NCBI RefSeq assembly: GCF_016863255.1
Contig: NZ_BOON01000014.1
Span: 1 to 64,000, forward strand
Direction of reading: 5' to 3'
Source of the DNA: Planosporangium mesophilum
Lineage (GTDB): Bacteria; Actinomycetota; Actinomycetes; Mycobacteriales; Micromonosporaceae
Length of the DNA: 64,000 bases
Shown piece after piece: positions 15,297-24,017 of the stretch. The position numbers were made by a program, and so were the translations under genes. Under the pieces are notes generated by a model. The model ran no database searches. It was not told where the DNA came from and saw nothing but the letters and a program-made list of their open reading frames with translations. Numbering within the stretch: the first letter of the stretch is position 1; each line of letters starts with the position of its first letter.

Positions 15297-17822
15297 TCAG
15301 CCGTTGACGCGCACCAGCATCGCCGCCATGTCGGCATCCGCCCCGCCGTGCAACGCACCGACCACATGGGACACGACCGCTTCCAGGTCGTCGCGGCCGG
15401 CGTGCGTACCCGCGCCGAGCAGGGGATCGAGCGCGCCGACCAGGTCGGTGCCGCGGGCGCCGACGAGACTGTCGGTGTACAGCAGCAGCCGGTCGCCCGG
15501 CGCCACCTCGAGCGTCGAGTCCTCGTACGTCACCTGGGCCACCACGCCCACCGGCAGGCCCAGCGGCCCCGGCAGCAGCTCCGCCCCGCCATCGCCGCGG
15601 TACCGCACCGGCACCGCCTGCCCGGCCGACGCCCAGCACAGCCGGTGTTCCCGGGAGTCGTACCGGGCTACGACCAGGGTCGCCGTCCGCTCCGGCTCCA
15701 GGGCGCACAGCATCGTGTTGACCGCCGCCAGGATCTCGCCCGGTGACATGTTCAGCGCGGCGTAGGAGCGCACCGCGTACCGCAGCCGCGCCGCCGCCGC
15801 CATCGCCGCCAGCCCGCTGCCGGCCACGTCGCCCACGACCAGCAGGCTGGCGCCGTCGGGCAGCGCGCACGCGTCGTGCCAGTCGCCGTTGACCTGCCCG
15901 GTGGAGTTCGAGGTACGGCTGCGGCCGGTGACCCACAGCCCCTCGGTGGTCCCCAGCTCCGGCTCGCTGGGCAGCAGCGCCCGCTGCAGCGACTGCGCCG
16001 CCCGCAGCTCCGCGTCCACCCGGCGGCGCTGCGCGGTCAGGGCCTCCTCGGCCAGTCGCAGCCGGCCCTGCAGCGCGCGCTCCTCGGTGACGTCCTGCAC
16101 GGTGCCGCGGACCGTGGTGACCGTACCGCCGGCGTCGACCACCGGCGCGGCGACGATGCGAAGCTGGCGCCCGGCCAGCCGGCCCGCACCCCGGAACTCC
16201 CAGCTCAGCTGCTCGCCACCGGTCAGGGTGCGGTGGATGGCGTCCTGGACGGCCGGCAGGTCGTCCTCGTGTACGCAGCCGGCCAGCCCCTCCGCGCTGA
16301 TCCGGCCGGGCCGCTCGTCGCCCCGGTACATGCGGTAGAGCTGCGGCGAGCAGCGTGGCTCGGGGTCGGCCAGGTCCCAGTGGAACGAGCCGATCCGGGC
16401 GATCCGCTCCGCGTCCAGCAGCTGCGGGTGGATCAGTTCGTGCTCGGAGTGCTCCCGCCACACCAGGAGCACCCGGTCCCAGAGGCGACCGGCCTGCGCG
16501 GTGATCAGCCGGGTGCTCGCCGGGTCCACCCGGGTCGGGCCCAGTCGCACGGCCCCGCCGTTGTGCAGCAGGTCGGCGAGGCGGGGCAGCAGCCGTTCGC
16601 TGCCGACCCGGGGGTACGCCAGCAGCAGCGTGGCGTCCTCGCCGGCGCGGGCCGGGGAGATCAGCTCGGCCGCGGCGGCGTTGGCGTGCCAGATCCGGAA
16701 GTCGACGATCCGCCCGTCCTCCGTCACCGGCGCGAGCACCGCGGCCGGCTCGGGCACGGTCTCCAGCACGATGGCCAGCCAGGACGCCGGATCGGAGTCC
16801 GGGCCGGCGGTGAGGTCGGGGCCGCCGGAGGCCGGTGACGGTGCCCGGTCGGCCACCTGGGCGGCCGCGCGGGCGACCGGCGGAGCCAGCGCGGACAGGT
16901 AGCGACGGGAGGTGTCGTCGAGGTCGATCGGCTCGTCCCAGGACAGGCCGAGCGAACCGATCACCCGGTCGCCGTCCAGCAGCGGCGCGGCGAAGACCGC
17001 CTCGGCCGCGTACGGGAGCTCCGCCATGGCCGGGAACCGCTCGGCGAGCACCTTCGGGTCGGTGATCAGCAGCGCGGCGCGGTCCTGGGCGGCCGTCACG
17101 ATCGGGACGTCGAACTGCGGCGGTACCCGCCTCCAGGCGCCGCGCTCGCCGGCGCTCATCCCGTGGGCGCCGACGAGGCGGTGCGCCCCGGCCGGCTCGA
17201 GCAGGGTGATGACCACGGTCGCCGGCGCGGGCCAGCTGGTGACCGCGGTACCGATCACCTCGGCAACCTCGTCGAAGGTCGTCGAGGCGGCCACCCGCGA
17301 GCTGATGAGCTGGTGCTGGGCCTGCAGTGCCTCGTGCTCCGGCGCCCGCGCCGACCGGCCGGTCGCAGCCGCCCCGCCCGCCGGCCGCCTGCCTGTTGCC
17401 GGGGTCGGGGTCGCGCGCCGGACCGGCGTCGCCCGTCGGGCCGGGGCGGGGGTCGTGCCCCGCGCCGGGGCCGGCCGTCCGCCGTCGGAGAGTTCGGTGA
17501 CCGGCGTGACCTGCGGGTCGGCGGCGGTACCGCCGACGATCGACGCGGCGACCTCGATGAGTTTGATGTTGGCCCGCTGGGACAGCTTCACCAGGTGGTC
17601 GAAGCCCTCGTCGGGAGTGACGCCCAGGCGTTCCACGAGGACGCCCTTGGCCTGCTCGATCACCGCCCGGTTGCGCATCGCCGCGCGTACCCCGGTCAGT
17701 TCCGTCCGCAGCTTGGCCACCAGCGCGGCGAGCGCCTCGGTCGGCTCCGGCGTGTCGGCCGCACCGGGCGCAGGCTGCCGCCCGGCCCCGTCGCGCCGAA
17801 GATCACCCGGCCGCTCCCGCAT
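15297..17822 (-). CDS. ANTAR-GAF-PAS-SpoIIE (PP2C) phosphatase
   Basis: Start ATG 17822 (AAGGAG nine bases upstream) gives 841 residues; a GTG at 17852 is an alternative. Domains in order: ANTAR-like RNA-binding helices near residues 40-95 (MRNRAVIEQAKGVLVERLGV), an Ala/Pro/Thr-rich linker, GAF (about 160-320), two PAS-like domains (about 340-580, with GTVQDVTEERALQGR) and a C-terminal SpoIIE/PP2C serine phosphatase (about 610-835) with NGDWHDACALPDG, LLVVGDVAGSG and DADMAAMLVR. Such proteins dephosphorylate anti-anti-sigma factors in partner-switching circuits that control SigB/F-type sigma factors. A sigma factor of this class lies 9 kb away, so a link is plausible but unproven. The first PP2C motif has Asn for the usual Gly and His for Tyr. 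Confidence 0.88.
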   Translation of the reverse strand: MRERPGDLRRDGAGRQPAPGAADTPEPTEALAALVAKLRTELTGVRAAMRNRAVIEQAKGVLVERLGVTPDEGFDHLVKLSQRANIKLIEVAASIVGGTAADPQVTPVTELSDGGRPAPARGTTPAPARRATPVRRATPTPATGRRPAGGAAATGRSARAPEHEALQAQHQLISSRVAASTTFDEVAEVIGTAVTSWPAPATVVITLLEPAGAHRLVGAHGMSAGERGAWRRVPPQFDVPIVTAAQDRAALLITDPKVLAERFPAMAELPYAAEAVFAAPLLDGDRVIGSLGLSWDEPIDLDDTSRRYLSALAPPVARAAAQVADRAPSPASGGPDLTAGPDSDPASWLAIVLETVPEPAAVLAPVTEDGRIVDFRIWHANAAAAELISPARAGEDATLLLAYPRVGSERLLPRLADLLHNGGAVRLGPTRVDPASTRLITAQAGRLWDRVLLVWREHSEHELIHPQLLDAERIARIGSFHWDLADPEPRCSPQLYRMYRGDERPGRISAEGLAGCVHEDDLPAVQDAIHRTLTGGEQLSWEFRGAGRLAGRQLRIVAAPVVDAGGTVTTVRGTVQDVTEERALQGRLRLAEEALTAQRRRVDAELRAAQSLQRALLPSEPELGTTEGLWVTGRSRTSNSTGQVNGDWHDACALPDGASLLVVGDVAGSGLAAMAAAARLRYAVRSYAALNMSPGEILAAVNTMLCALEPERTATLVVARYDSREHRLCWASAGQAVPVRYRGDGGAELLPGPLGLPVGVVAQVTYEDSTLEVAPGDRLLLYTDSLVGARGTDLVGALDPLLGAGTHAGRDDLEAVVSHVVGALHGGADADMAAMLVRVNG

Positions 17823-18126
17823 CCGCTCCCGCTCCTTACATTCGCCGGTCACATCGTATTCGAGTATCGCCGCCGCCTCGAAAGGGCGAGCAGCGCCGCA
17901 GGCCCTGCCGGCCCACCATCGTGCCTCATCGGTGGGCGGATCCCCGGTGACCTGGGTCGCATACGGCCGTGTCGATCAGCAACCGCTCAGCGTACCTGGT
18001 GCAGCGCAAATTGATGTTTGCCGGGCATGGGGCCGGGTAGTGCATCGGCACAGGCAGTCGGCGTCGGCGCGGCCCAACGGGTCGCGCTAGCCGTAAGTGT
18101 GCACCGGGGTGGGGAGCGGGGGTCGG
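17823..18126. other. Divergent intergenic region, SpoIIE gene / heptose cluster
   Basis: 304 bp with no credible gene. It holds the ribosome site of the SpoIIE-type gene at its left end and a SigB/F-like promoter (listed separately) on the plus strand at 18016-18040. The rest is G-rich leader (18090-18126) before the GTG of the first glycan gene; I see no riboswitch or strong hairpin. Confidence 0.5.
18016..18040 (+). promoter_or_regulatory. Candidate SigB/SigF-type promoter of the heptose glycan cluster
   Basis: GTTT at 18016-18019, a 15-base spacer and GGGTAG at 18035-18040 match the GTTT-N15-17-GGGTAT form recognised by SigF/SigB-class sigma factors in actinobacteria. The start codon of the first glycan gene is about 87 bp downstream. 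The same layout occurs before the carbamoyltransferase gene at 29653-29677. Confidence 0.5.
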
Positions 18127-19707
18127 GTGTTGCAGGGCCAACGGTTCGCGGCAGCGCTCCTCGACCGGGACGGCACGCTCGTGGAGGACGTGCCCTACAA
18201 CGGTAATCCGGACCTGGTCCGGCCGGTACCCGGCGCCCGTGCCGCGCTCGACCGGCTGCGTGGGGCCGGGCTGCGGCTGGCGGTGGTCAGCAACCAGTCC
18301 GGCGTGGCCCGGGGCCTGCTGACGCACGAGCAGGTACGACGCGTCAACGAGCGCGTCGAGGAGCTGCTCGGTCCGTTCGACACCTGGCACTACTGTCCCC
18401 ACGGCCCCGACGACGCCTGCGACTGCCGCAAGCCGGCTGCGGGCATGGTACTCGGCGCGGCCCGGGCGCTCGGCGTACCGGTGGAGCGCTGCGTGATGAT
18501 CGGCGACATCGGCGCCGACGTGGCGGCCGGGCTGGCCGCCGGTGCCGCCGCGGTACTGGTACCCACGCAGGTCACCCGGGCCGAGGAGGTCGCCGCGGCT
18601 CCGGTCGTGGCCGCTGATCTCGCCGCCGCCGCGGACTGGATCCTCGGGACACCGCCGCAGCGCCCCAGAGTTCTCGTCGCCCGCACCGACTCCGCCGGCG
18701 ACGTCCTCCTCACCGGCCCCGCCATCCGAGCCGTGGCTGCCGGAGCAGCGCATACCACTCTGTTGTGCGGGCCGCGCGGACATGACGCGGCCCGTTTGCT
18801 TCCCGGCGTCGACGAGCTGATCGAGTGGCGGGTGCCGTGGATCGACCCGCAGCCGCCGCCGGTCGACGGTTCCGAGATCGACGCCCTGGTCAAAGACCTC
18901 GAGGCGCGGCAGTTCGACAAGGCCATCATCTTCACCTCGTTCCACCAGTCCCCGCTGCCACTCGCGCTGCTGCTGCGGCTGGCCGGCGTCCCGTACATCG
19001 CGGCGATCTCCGAGGACTACCCGGGATCGCTGCTCGACGTCCGGCACCGGGGCGTCGACGAGGACATCTCGGAGGTCGAGCGGGCGCTGTCGCTGACCGC
19101 CGCGGCGGGCTTCCCGCTGCCGGCCGGCGACGACGGGCGGCTGCGGGTACGCCTGCCGTTGCCGGCCGGCGACAGATCTTCGGCCGACGCCGTCGTCGCA
19201 GGGCTGCCGGACGGGTACGTCGTCGTGCACCCCGGTGCCAGCGTGGCGGCGCGGGCCTGCCCGCCCCGGCGGTGCCGGGAGTTCGTGGCCGGGCTGGTCG
19301 GGGCAGGGCACCCGGTCGTGGTCACCGGCGCGGAGAGCGAGCGCGAGCTGACCCGGTACGTGGCCGCCGACGAGGCGGTCGATCTGGGCGGGCGGACCAC
19401 GATGGCGCAGCTGGCGGCGGTCCTGGGCGGTGCCCGTTGCGCGGTGGTCGCCAACACCGGCCCGGCCCACCTGGCCGCGGCGGTCGGCACCCCGGTGGTG
19501 AGCCTGTTCGCGCCGACCGTGCCGTTCCAGCGGTGGCGGCCGTACGGCGTACCGGTCGTTCGGCTGGGCGATCCCGACGCGCCCTGCCGCGACACCCGCG
19601 CCGCGGTCTGCCCGGTACCCGAACACCCATGCCTGTCCACTGTGACCGCCGCTGACGTCGTCGGCGCGGTGGCGGCCCTGACCACCCGAAACGGCGGTGG
19701 AGTTTGA
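18127..19707 (+). CDS. GmhB-like phosphatase fused to GT9 heptosyltransferase
   Basis: 526 residues from GTG 18127. Residues about 5-170 form a HAD-IIIA domain of the D,D-heptose-1,7-bisphosphate 7-phosphatase (GmhB) type: ALLDRDGTLVEDVPYNGNP, VVSNQSGVARG, the zinc loop YCPHGPDDACDCRKPAAGM and MIGDIGADV. Residues about 180-520 form a GT9 (WaaF/ADP-heptose transferase) domain: VLVARTDSAGDVLLTGPAIR, YVVVHPGAS, NTGPAHLAAAVGTPVVSLFA and PFQRWRPYG. The fusion joins a step of nucleotide-heptose synthesis to heptose transfer. It is the first gene of a coupled operon; the next gene starts 4 bp inside it. The protein is cytoplasmic or peripheral to the membrane. Confidence 0.88.
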   Translation: MLQGQRFAAALLDRDGTLVEDVPYNGNPDLVRPVPGARAALDRLRGAGLRLAVVSNQSGVARGLLTHEQVRRVNERVEELLGPFDTWHYCPHGPDDACDCRKPAAGMVLGAARALGVPVERCVMIGDIGADVAAGLAAGAAAVLVPTQVTRAEEVAAAPVVAADLAAAADWILGTPPQRPRVLVARTDSAGDVLLTGPAIRAVAAGAAHTTLLCGPRGHDAARLLPGVDELIEWRVPWIDPQPPPVDGSEIDALVKDLEARQFDKAIIFTSFHQSPLPLALLLRLAGVPYIAAISEDYPGSLLDVRHRGVDEDISEVERALSLTAAAGFPLPAGDDGRLRVRLPLPAGDRSSADAVVAGLPDGYVVVHPGASVAARACPPRRCREFVAGLVGAGHPVVVTGAESERELTRYVAADEAVDLGGRTTMAQLAAVLGGARCAVVANTGPAHLAAAVGTPVVSLFAPTVPFQRWRPYGVPVVRLGDPDAPCRDTRAAVCPVPEHPCLSTVTAADVVGAVAALTTRNGGGV

Positions 19708-20672
19708 GGATCCTGCTCTGGCACGTGCACGGGGCCTGGACCACGGCATTCGTCCAGGGGGGACACGAGTACCTGGTGCCCACCACGCCGGACCGGGGGC
19801 CGTACGGGCTCGGTCGGGCCCGCACCTATCCGTGGCCGGACAGCGTCCGCGAGGTCGCGCCGGAGGCACTGCCGGACACCGACGTCGACCTGGTACTGCT
19901 CCAGCGCCCCGAGGAGTGGGAGCTGGCCGAGGGCTGGCTCGGCCGCCGGCTGGGGGTCGACGTGCCGGCCGTCTTCGTCGAGCACAACACGCCCAAGCAG
20001 GGCGACGTGCCGAACAGCCGGCACCCGATGGCCGACCGCGACGACGTGACACTCGTCCACGTCACCCACTACAACCGGCTGATCTGGGACAGCGGGGGCA
20101 CCCGCACCGAGGTCGTGGAGCACGGCATCCCCGACCCCGGCCCGATCTACACCGGCGACCTGCGGCGCATCGCGACCGCGATCAACGAGCCGATCCGCCG
20201 GTGGCGCGTGACCGGTACCGACCTGCTGCCGCGGTTCACCGCGGTCGCGCCGGTCGACGTGTACGGCATGAAGGTGACCGGTCTGGCAGACAAGCTCGGC
20301 CTTCCCGGCGAGCGGATGGAGGTCTTCGAGGATCCGCCGCAGGCGCGGATGCACGCCGCGATCGCCCGGCGCCGGGTGTACCTGCACCCGCACCGGTGGA
20401 CCTCGCTGGGGCTGTCCCTGCTGGAGGCCATGAGCTGCGGCGTGCCGGTGGTCGTCCTGGCTACGACCGAGTCGGTGATGGCCGTCCCGCCGGGCGCGGG
20501 CGTGCTGTCGACGAACGTGGACGAGCTGGTGGAAGGGGCCCGGTGGCTCGCGTCCGACGCCGAGGCCGCCCGCTGCTGCGGTGAGGCGGCCCGTCGCGCC
20601 GCACGGACCAGGTACGGACTGGGTCGGTTCCTTGCCGACTGGGACGCGCTGATGAAGGAGGTAACTTCGTGA
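19704..20672 (+). CDS. Glycosyltransferase, GT4-like
   Basis: 322 residues. The TTG start at 19704 overlaps the upstream stop by 4 bp. The C-terminal half holds the GT-B nucleotide-sugar site: RVYLHPHRWTSLGLSLLEAM then SCGVPVVVL, with the E-x7-E region reduced. The N-terminus MRILLWHVHGAWTTAFVQGG is the acceptor-side Rossmann opening. It probably adds one sugar to a heptose-containing glycan; donor and acceptor are unknown. It is coupled to the next gene by GTGA (20669-20672), so the two transferases are made in fixed ratio. Confidence 0.82.
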   Translation: MRILLWHVHGAWTTAFVQGGHEYLVPTTPDRGPYGLGRARTYPWPDSVREVAPEALPDTDVDLVLLQRPEEWELAEGWLGRRLGVDVPAVFVEHNTPKQGDVPNSRHPMADRDDVTLVHVTHYNRLIWDSGGTRTEVVEHGIPDPGPIYTGDLRRIATAINEPIRRWRVTGTDLLPRFTAVAPVDVYGMKVTGLADKLGLPGERMEVFEDPPQARMHAAIARRRVYLHPHRWTSLGLSLLEAMSCGVPVVVLATTESVMAVPPGAGVLSTNVDELVEGARWLASDAEAARCCGEAARRAARTRYGLGRFLADWDALMKEVTS

Positions 20673-21913
20673 CGCGACTGCGGATTGCGATGGTCTCCGA
20701 ACACGCCAGTCCGCTGGCTTCGATCGGAGGCGTCGACTCGGGTGGGCAGAACACCCACGTAGCCGAGTTGGCGGTCGCCCTCGCCCACCGTGGCCACGAG
20801 GTACGCGTATACACCCGCCGTGACGACCCCGACCTGCCCGACGTGGTGCCGTTCGCCGACGGGGTCCAGGTCGAGCACGTGCCGGCCGGTCCGCCGGAGT
20901 TCGTACCCAAGGACGATCTGCTGCCGTTCATGGGTGAGTTCGGGCGATGGATGGCCGGGCGCTGGGCATCGTCGGAGTTCGCCCCCGACGTCGTCCACGC
21001 GCACTTCTGGATGAGCGGCCTCGCGGCGCTCACCGCGACGTCGTCCAGCCGCATCCCGGTGGTGGTCACCTACCACGCGCTGGGCTCGATCAAGCGCCGT
21101 TACCAGGGTTCGAAGGACACCAGCCCGTACACCCGGCTGGGCCTGGAGCGGGAGCTCGGCCACCTCGCCGACCGGGTGATCGCCCAGTGCGCCGAGGAGG
21201 TCGAGGAGCTGGGCAAGATGGGGATCCCGCGCGGATCTATCCATGTCGTGCCCAGCGGCGTCAACACCGACCGGTTCGCCCCGAGCGGGCCCCGGGCCGA
21301 GCGCTCGCCGGGCGGGCGGCCCCGGATCCTGAGCGTGGGCCGGATGGTGGAGCGCAAGGGTTTCGGCGATCTGATCCAGGCGCTCTACCTCGTACCCGAG
21401 GCGGAGCTCGTCCTGCTCGGCGGGCCGCCACCCGACGAGCTGGACCGCGAGCCGATGGTCGGCCAACTGCGCCGCCTGGCGGACAAGCGCGGCGTCGCCG
21501 ACCGGGTGCGCATCGTCGGCTGCGTACCGAAGGAGGACATGCCCGCCTGGTACCGGTCGGCCGACGTGGTCGCCTGCGCACCCTGGTACGAGCCGTTCGG
21601 GCTGACCCCGCTGGAGGCGATGGCGTGCGGGGTCCCCGTCGTCGCGTACGCGGTCGGCGGGCTGGCCGAGAGCGTCATCGACGGCGTGACCGGCGTCCTG
21701 GTGCCGGGCCGCGACATCCGGCGGCTGGCGGCCGCGCTGCGCTCGGTGCTCAGCGACGACGTGCGGCGGATGAGCTACGCCAGCGCCGCCGTCGACCGGG
21801 TGCGGTCCCGGTACACCTGGGAACGCACGGCCGCCGACGTCGAGCGGGTGTACGCGTCGGTCACCGGTGAACCCATCATCGCCGGTGGAGCGCTCACGGA
21901 GGTTTCGTCATGA
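20669..21913 (+). CDS. GT4 family glycosyltransferase
   Basis: 414 residues. It starts MTRLRIAMVSEHASPLASIG, then GGVDSGGQNTHVAELAVALA, a glycine-rich acceptor loop like that of sucrose-synthase/MshA-type GT4 enzymes. The donor-site block is WYEPFGLTPLEAMACGVPVV (E-x7-E) followed by AYAVGGLAESVIDGVTG. A retaining transfer from a nucleotide sugar is expected. No membrane segment is visible. It is coupled by 4-bp overlaps to the previous gene and to a 27-codon mini-ORF after it. Confidence 0.88.
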   Translation: MTRLRIAMVSEHASPLASIGGVDSGGQNTHVAELAVALAHRGHEVRVYTRRDDPDLPDVVPFADGVQVEHVPAGPPEFVPKDDLLPFMGEFGRWMAGRWASSEFAPDVVHAHFWMSGLAALTATSSSRIPVVVTYHALGSIKRRYQGSKDTSPYTRLGLERELGHLADRVIAQCAEEVEELGKMGIPRGSIHVVPSGVNTDRFAPSGPRAERSPGGRPRILSVGRMVERKGFGDLIQALYLVPEAELVLLGGPPPDELDREPMVGQLRRLADKRGVADRVRIVGCVPKEDMPAWYRSADVVACAPWYEPFGLTPLEAMACGVPVVAYAVGGLAESVIDGVTGVLVPGRDIRRLAAALRSVLSDDVRRMSYASAAVDRVRSRYTWERTAADVERVYASVTGEPIIAGGALTEVSS

Positions 21914-21993
21914 CCGAGCGGAGCGAGATCGACCGGGAGCTCAGCGTGCTCCAGCGAAGCGAGACCGACGGGCCGTGTGAGGTGTCGCGATGA
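21910..21993 (+). CDS. 27-aa mini-ORF bridging two genes by ATGA overlaps (or REP-like element)
   Basis: ATG at 21910 overlaps the stop of the GT4 gene (ATGA) and its own TGA at 21991 overlaps the ATG of gmhA (ATGA). The peptide starts MTERSEIDRELSVLQRSE. The DNA carries two copies of a GAGCGRAGCGAG-type motif (21915-21926 and 21953-21963 region) that looks like the repetitive extragenic elements of Micromonosporaceae. It may therefore be a translated repeat that keeps ribosomes coupled across the gap rather than a functional peptide. Confidence 0.35.
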   Translation: MTERSEIDRELSVLQRSETDGPCEVSR

Positions 21994-22721
21994 CCTTGCT
22001 GTCCGGACGCGAGTCGCGCAGCGACCGCACCGACGACGCCGAGGCCAACGACGGCACATCGGGACTACCCGGTCTTGATCCGTTCGTCGAGCGGCGGCTC
22101 GACTTGGTGTGGCGCCGGTCCAGCGTGGACGCGAAGCTGGATCGGTTGGCCGACGCGCTGGAGCTGTTCCGGGCCGAGGCGCCGCGACTGGCCCGGTGGG
22201 GCCAGCACCTGGCCGAGGTACTGGTCTCCGGTGGGCGGCTGCTGGTGGCCGGCAACGGGGGCAGCGCCGCCGAGGCGCAGCACCTGAGCGCGGAGCTGGT
22301 CGGCAAGCTGCACGACGACCGGCCGGCCTACTCGGCGATCGCGCTGAACGCCGAGACCTCCAGCCTCACCGCGATCAGCAACGACTACGGGTACGAGCGG
22401 GTCTTCGCCCGGCAGGTGCAGGCCCACGGCCGGGAGGGCGACGTCCTCGTACTGATCTCCAGCAGCGGCCGGAGCCGGAACCTCATCGCCGCCGCCGAGA
22501 CAGCGCGCGACCTGGGCGTCACCTCCTGGGCGATGACCGGTCCCCTGCCCAACCCCCTCGGAACGTGCAGCGACGACGTGCTGGCCATCCAGTGCGACCC
22601 GCAGACCGCGCAGGAACTGCACCTGGTCGCGGTCCACGTGCTGTGCGAACAGGTCGAGGCCGCGCTGCCCGCTGCTGAGATACGCGCCGGACGGCGGGTC
22701 GGCAGGGGAGTGCGGCGGTGA
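21990..22721 (+). CDS. gmhA: Sedoheptulose-7-phosphate isomerase (GmhA-like SIS domain)
   Basis: 243 residues. The SIS-domain signature LVAGNGGSAAEAQHLSAELV (about residues 87-106), then SSLTAISNDYGYERVFARQV, LVLISSSGRSRNLIAAAE and a C-terminal AQELHLVAVHVLCEQVE match GmhA, which turns sedoheptulose 7-phosphate into D-glycero-D-manno-heptose 7-phosphate, the first step to activated heptoses. There is an extra N-terminus of about 40 residues compared with the enterobacterial enzyme (about 192). It is coupled by GTGA to the kinase gene that follows. Confidence 0.88.
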   Translation: MTLLSGRESRSDRTDDAEANDGTSGLPGLDPFVERRLDLVWRRSSVDAKLDRLADALELFRAEAPRLARWGQHLAEVLVSGGRLLVAGNGGSAAEAQHLSAELVGKLHDDRPAYSAIALNAETSSLTAISNDYGYERVFARQVQAHGREGDVLVLISSSGRSRNLIAAAETARDLGVTSWAMTGPLPNPLGTCSDDVLAIQCDPQTAQELHLVAVHVLCEQVEAALPAAEIRAGRRVGRGVRR

Positions 22722-24001
22722 GCCGGGCGCCCCTGGTGGTCGTCGGTGACGTACTGCTGGACCGGGAGGTGCTGGGCCGGGTCGAGCGGCTGTGCCCGGA
22801 GGCGCCGGTACCGGTGTTCGACGAGTCGGAGGTCCTCGACCGGCCCGGCGGCGCCGGGCTCGCCGCGCTCTTCACCGCCTCGGCGGCGGCGAGTGGACCG
22901 CCCGGTCGTACCCGTCCCGGCCGCCCTCCCCGCGAGGTGGTGCTCGTCGCCGCGGTCAGCGCCGACACGGCCGGCGACCGGATCCGGGAACTGTTGGCCC
23001 GCGCGGCGGTACGCCTGGTCGAGGTGCCGCTGCTCGGGCCGACCCCGGAGAAGATCCGGCTGCGCGCCGGCGGCCACCTGCTGATGCGGCTGGACCGGGG
23101 CAGCGGCCCGGCCGAGATCGCCGCCGCACCCGCCGCCGCGATCGAGGCGATCCGCGCGGCCGGCGCGATCCTGGTCAGCGACTACGGGCGCGGCATCTGC
23201 GCACATCCGCAGTTGCGGGCCGCGCTGACCGAGCGCGCCCAGTGCGTACCGCTGGTCTGGGACCCGCACCCGCGCGGCGGTCACCCGGTGCCCGCCACCC
23301 GGCTCGTGACCCCCAACCGGGCGGAGGCCAGCGGCTTCGTGTCGTCGAACCTGGGCGGCCCGCGCAGCGGGGAGTGGCCGCTGACCGCGGCGCTGCACCC
23401 GGCTGACGGGGTCGCCGTGCACGTGGGCGGCAACGGGCACGGCGCGAGCAACGGCGCGAGCGCGAGCAACGGTGCCGGCGCCGCCGGGAACGGCAACGGC
23501 CGGGCGGCGAACAACCGCGTCACTCCCAACCACGCCGTCCCCACCGGCGCCGTCGGGAACGGCAACGGCCGGGTGGCCGGCAACGGCGGCGCCGCCAAGG
23601 GCGACGCGACGACGAGCAGCAATGGCCACGCGACCGCGCACGCCGACGCCGCCACCGCCGACCTGGCGCAGGCGGCCGGCATGGCGGTGCGGCTGCGCCG
23701 GTACTGGGGAGCCAGCGCGGTCGTCGTCACGCTCGACGACCGCGGCGCGGTGATGTCCGACGGCGTGAACCCGCCGCTGCTGGTACCCACCCCGTTCAGC
23801 GCGCGGGGCGACAGTTGCGGTGCGGGCGACCGGTTCGCCAGCGCCGCGCTGGCCTCGCTGTCCGAGGGCTCGTCGATTCTGGAGGCGGTGACGACCGCCG
23901 TGACCGCGGCGACCGCGTACGTCGCCGCCGGGGGAGCGCTGTCCCTGTGTCCGGAGCTGCACGAGCGCGCCGACGACCCCGCGTCGGTAGTGATCATTTG
24001 A
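22718..24001 (+). CDS. HldE-like (PfkB) heptose-7-phosphate kinase with low-complexity insert
   Basis: 427 residues. The N-terminus VVVGDVLLDREVLGRVERL, then CPEAPVPVFDESEVLDRPGG matches the kinase half of HldE/RfaE. PfkB motif 2 is ARGDSCGAGDRFASAALA (catalytic Asp). It would phosphorylate C1 of heptose 7-phosphate, giving the substrate of the GmhB domain. The adenylyltransferase half of HldE is absent. Residues about 230-315 are an Asn/Gly/Ala-rich, probably disordered insert (GGNGHGASNGA; GNGNGRAANN; VGNGNGRVAGNGG) placed between the two halves of the kinase fold, which is unusual. It starts within gmhA by 4 bp; the SDR gene follows after 16 bp. Confidence 0.85.
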   Translation: MSRAPLVVVGDVLLDREVLGRVERLCPEAPVPVFDESEVLDRPGGAGLAALFTASAAASGPPGRTRPGRPPREVVLVAAVSADTAGDRIRELLARAAVRLVEVPLLGPTPEKIRLRAGGHLLMRLDRGSGPAEIAAAPAAAIEAIRAAGAILVSDYGRGICAHPQLRAALTERAQCVPLVWDPHPRGGHPVPATRLVTPNRAEASGFVSSNLGGPRSGEWPLTAALHPADGVAVHVGGNGHGASNGASASNGAGAAGNGNGRAANNRVTPNHAVPTGAVGNGNGRVAGNGGAAKGDATTSSNGHATAHADAATADLAQAAGMAVRLRRYWGASAVVVTLDDRGAVMSDGVNPPLLVPTPFSARGDSCGAGDRFASAALASLSEGSSILEAVTTAVTAATAYVAAGGALSLCPELHERADDPASVVII

Positions 24002-24017
24002 TCTTGAGGAGGAGTCA

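Noticed and set aside
15297-17822. Histidine kinase
   Set aside because: There is no HisKA/HATPase region; the C-terminal domain has PP2C/SpoIIE metal-binding motifs instead.
23405-23665. Repetitive GGCAACGGC-type DNA as a CRISPR or minisatellite
   Set aside because: Units are irregular, in frame, with no fixed spacer; they encode the low-complexity insert of the kinase.
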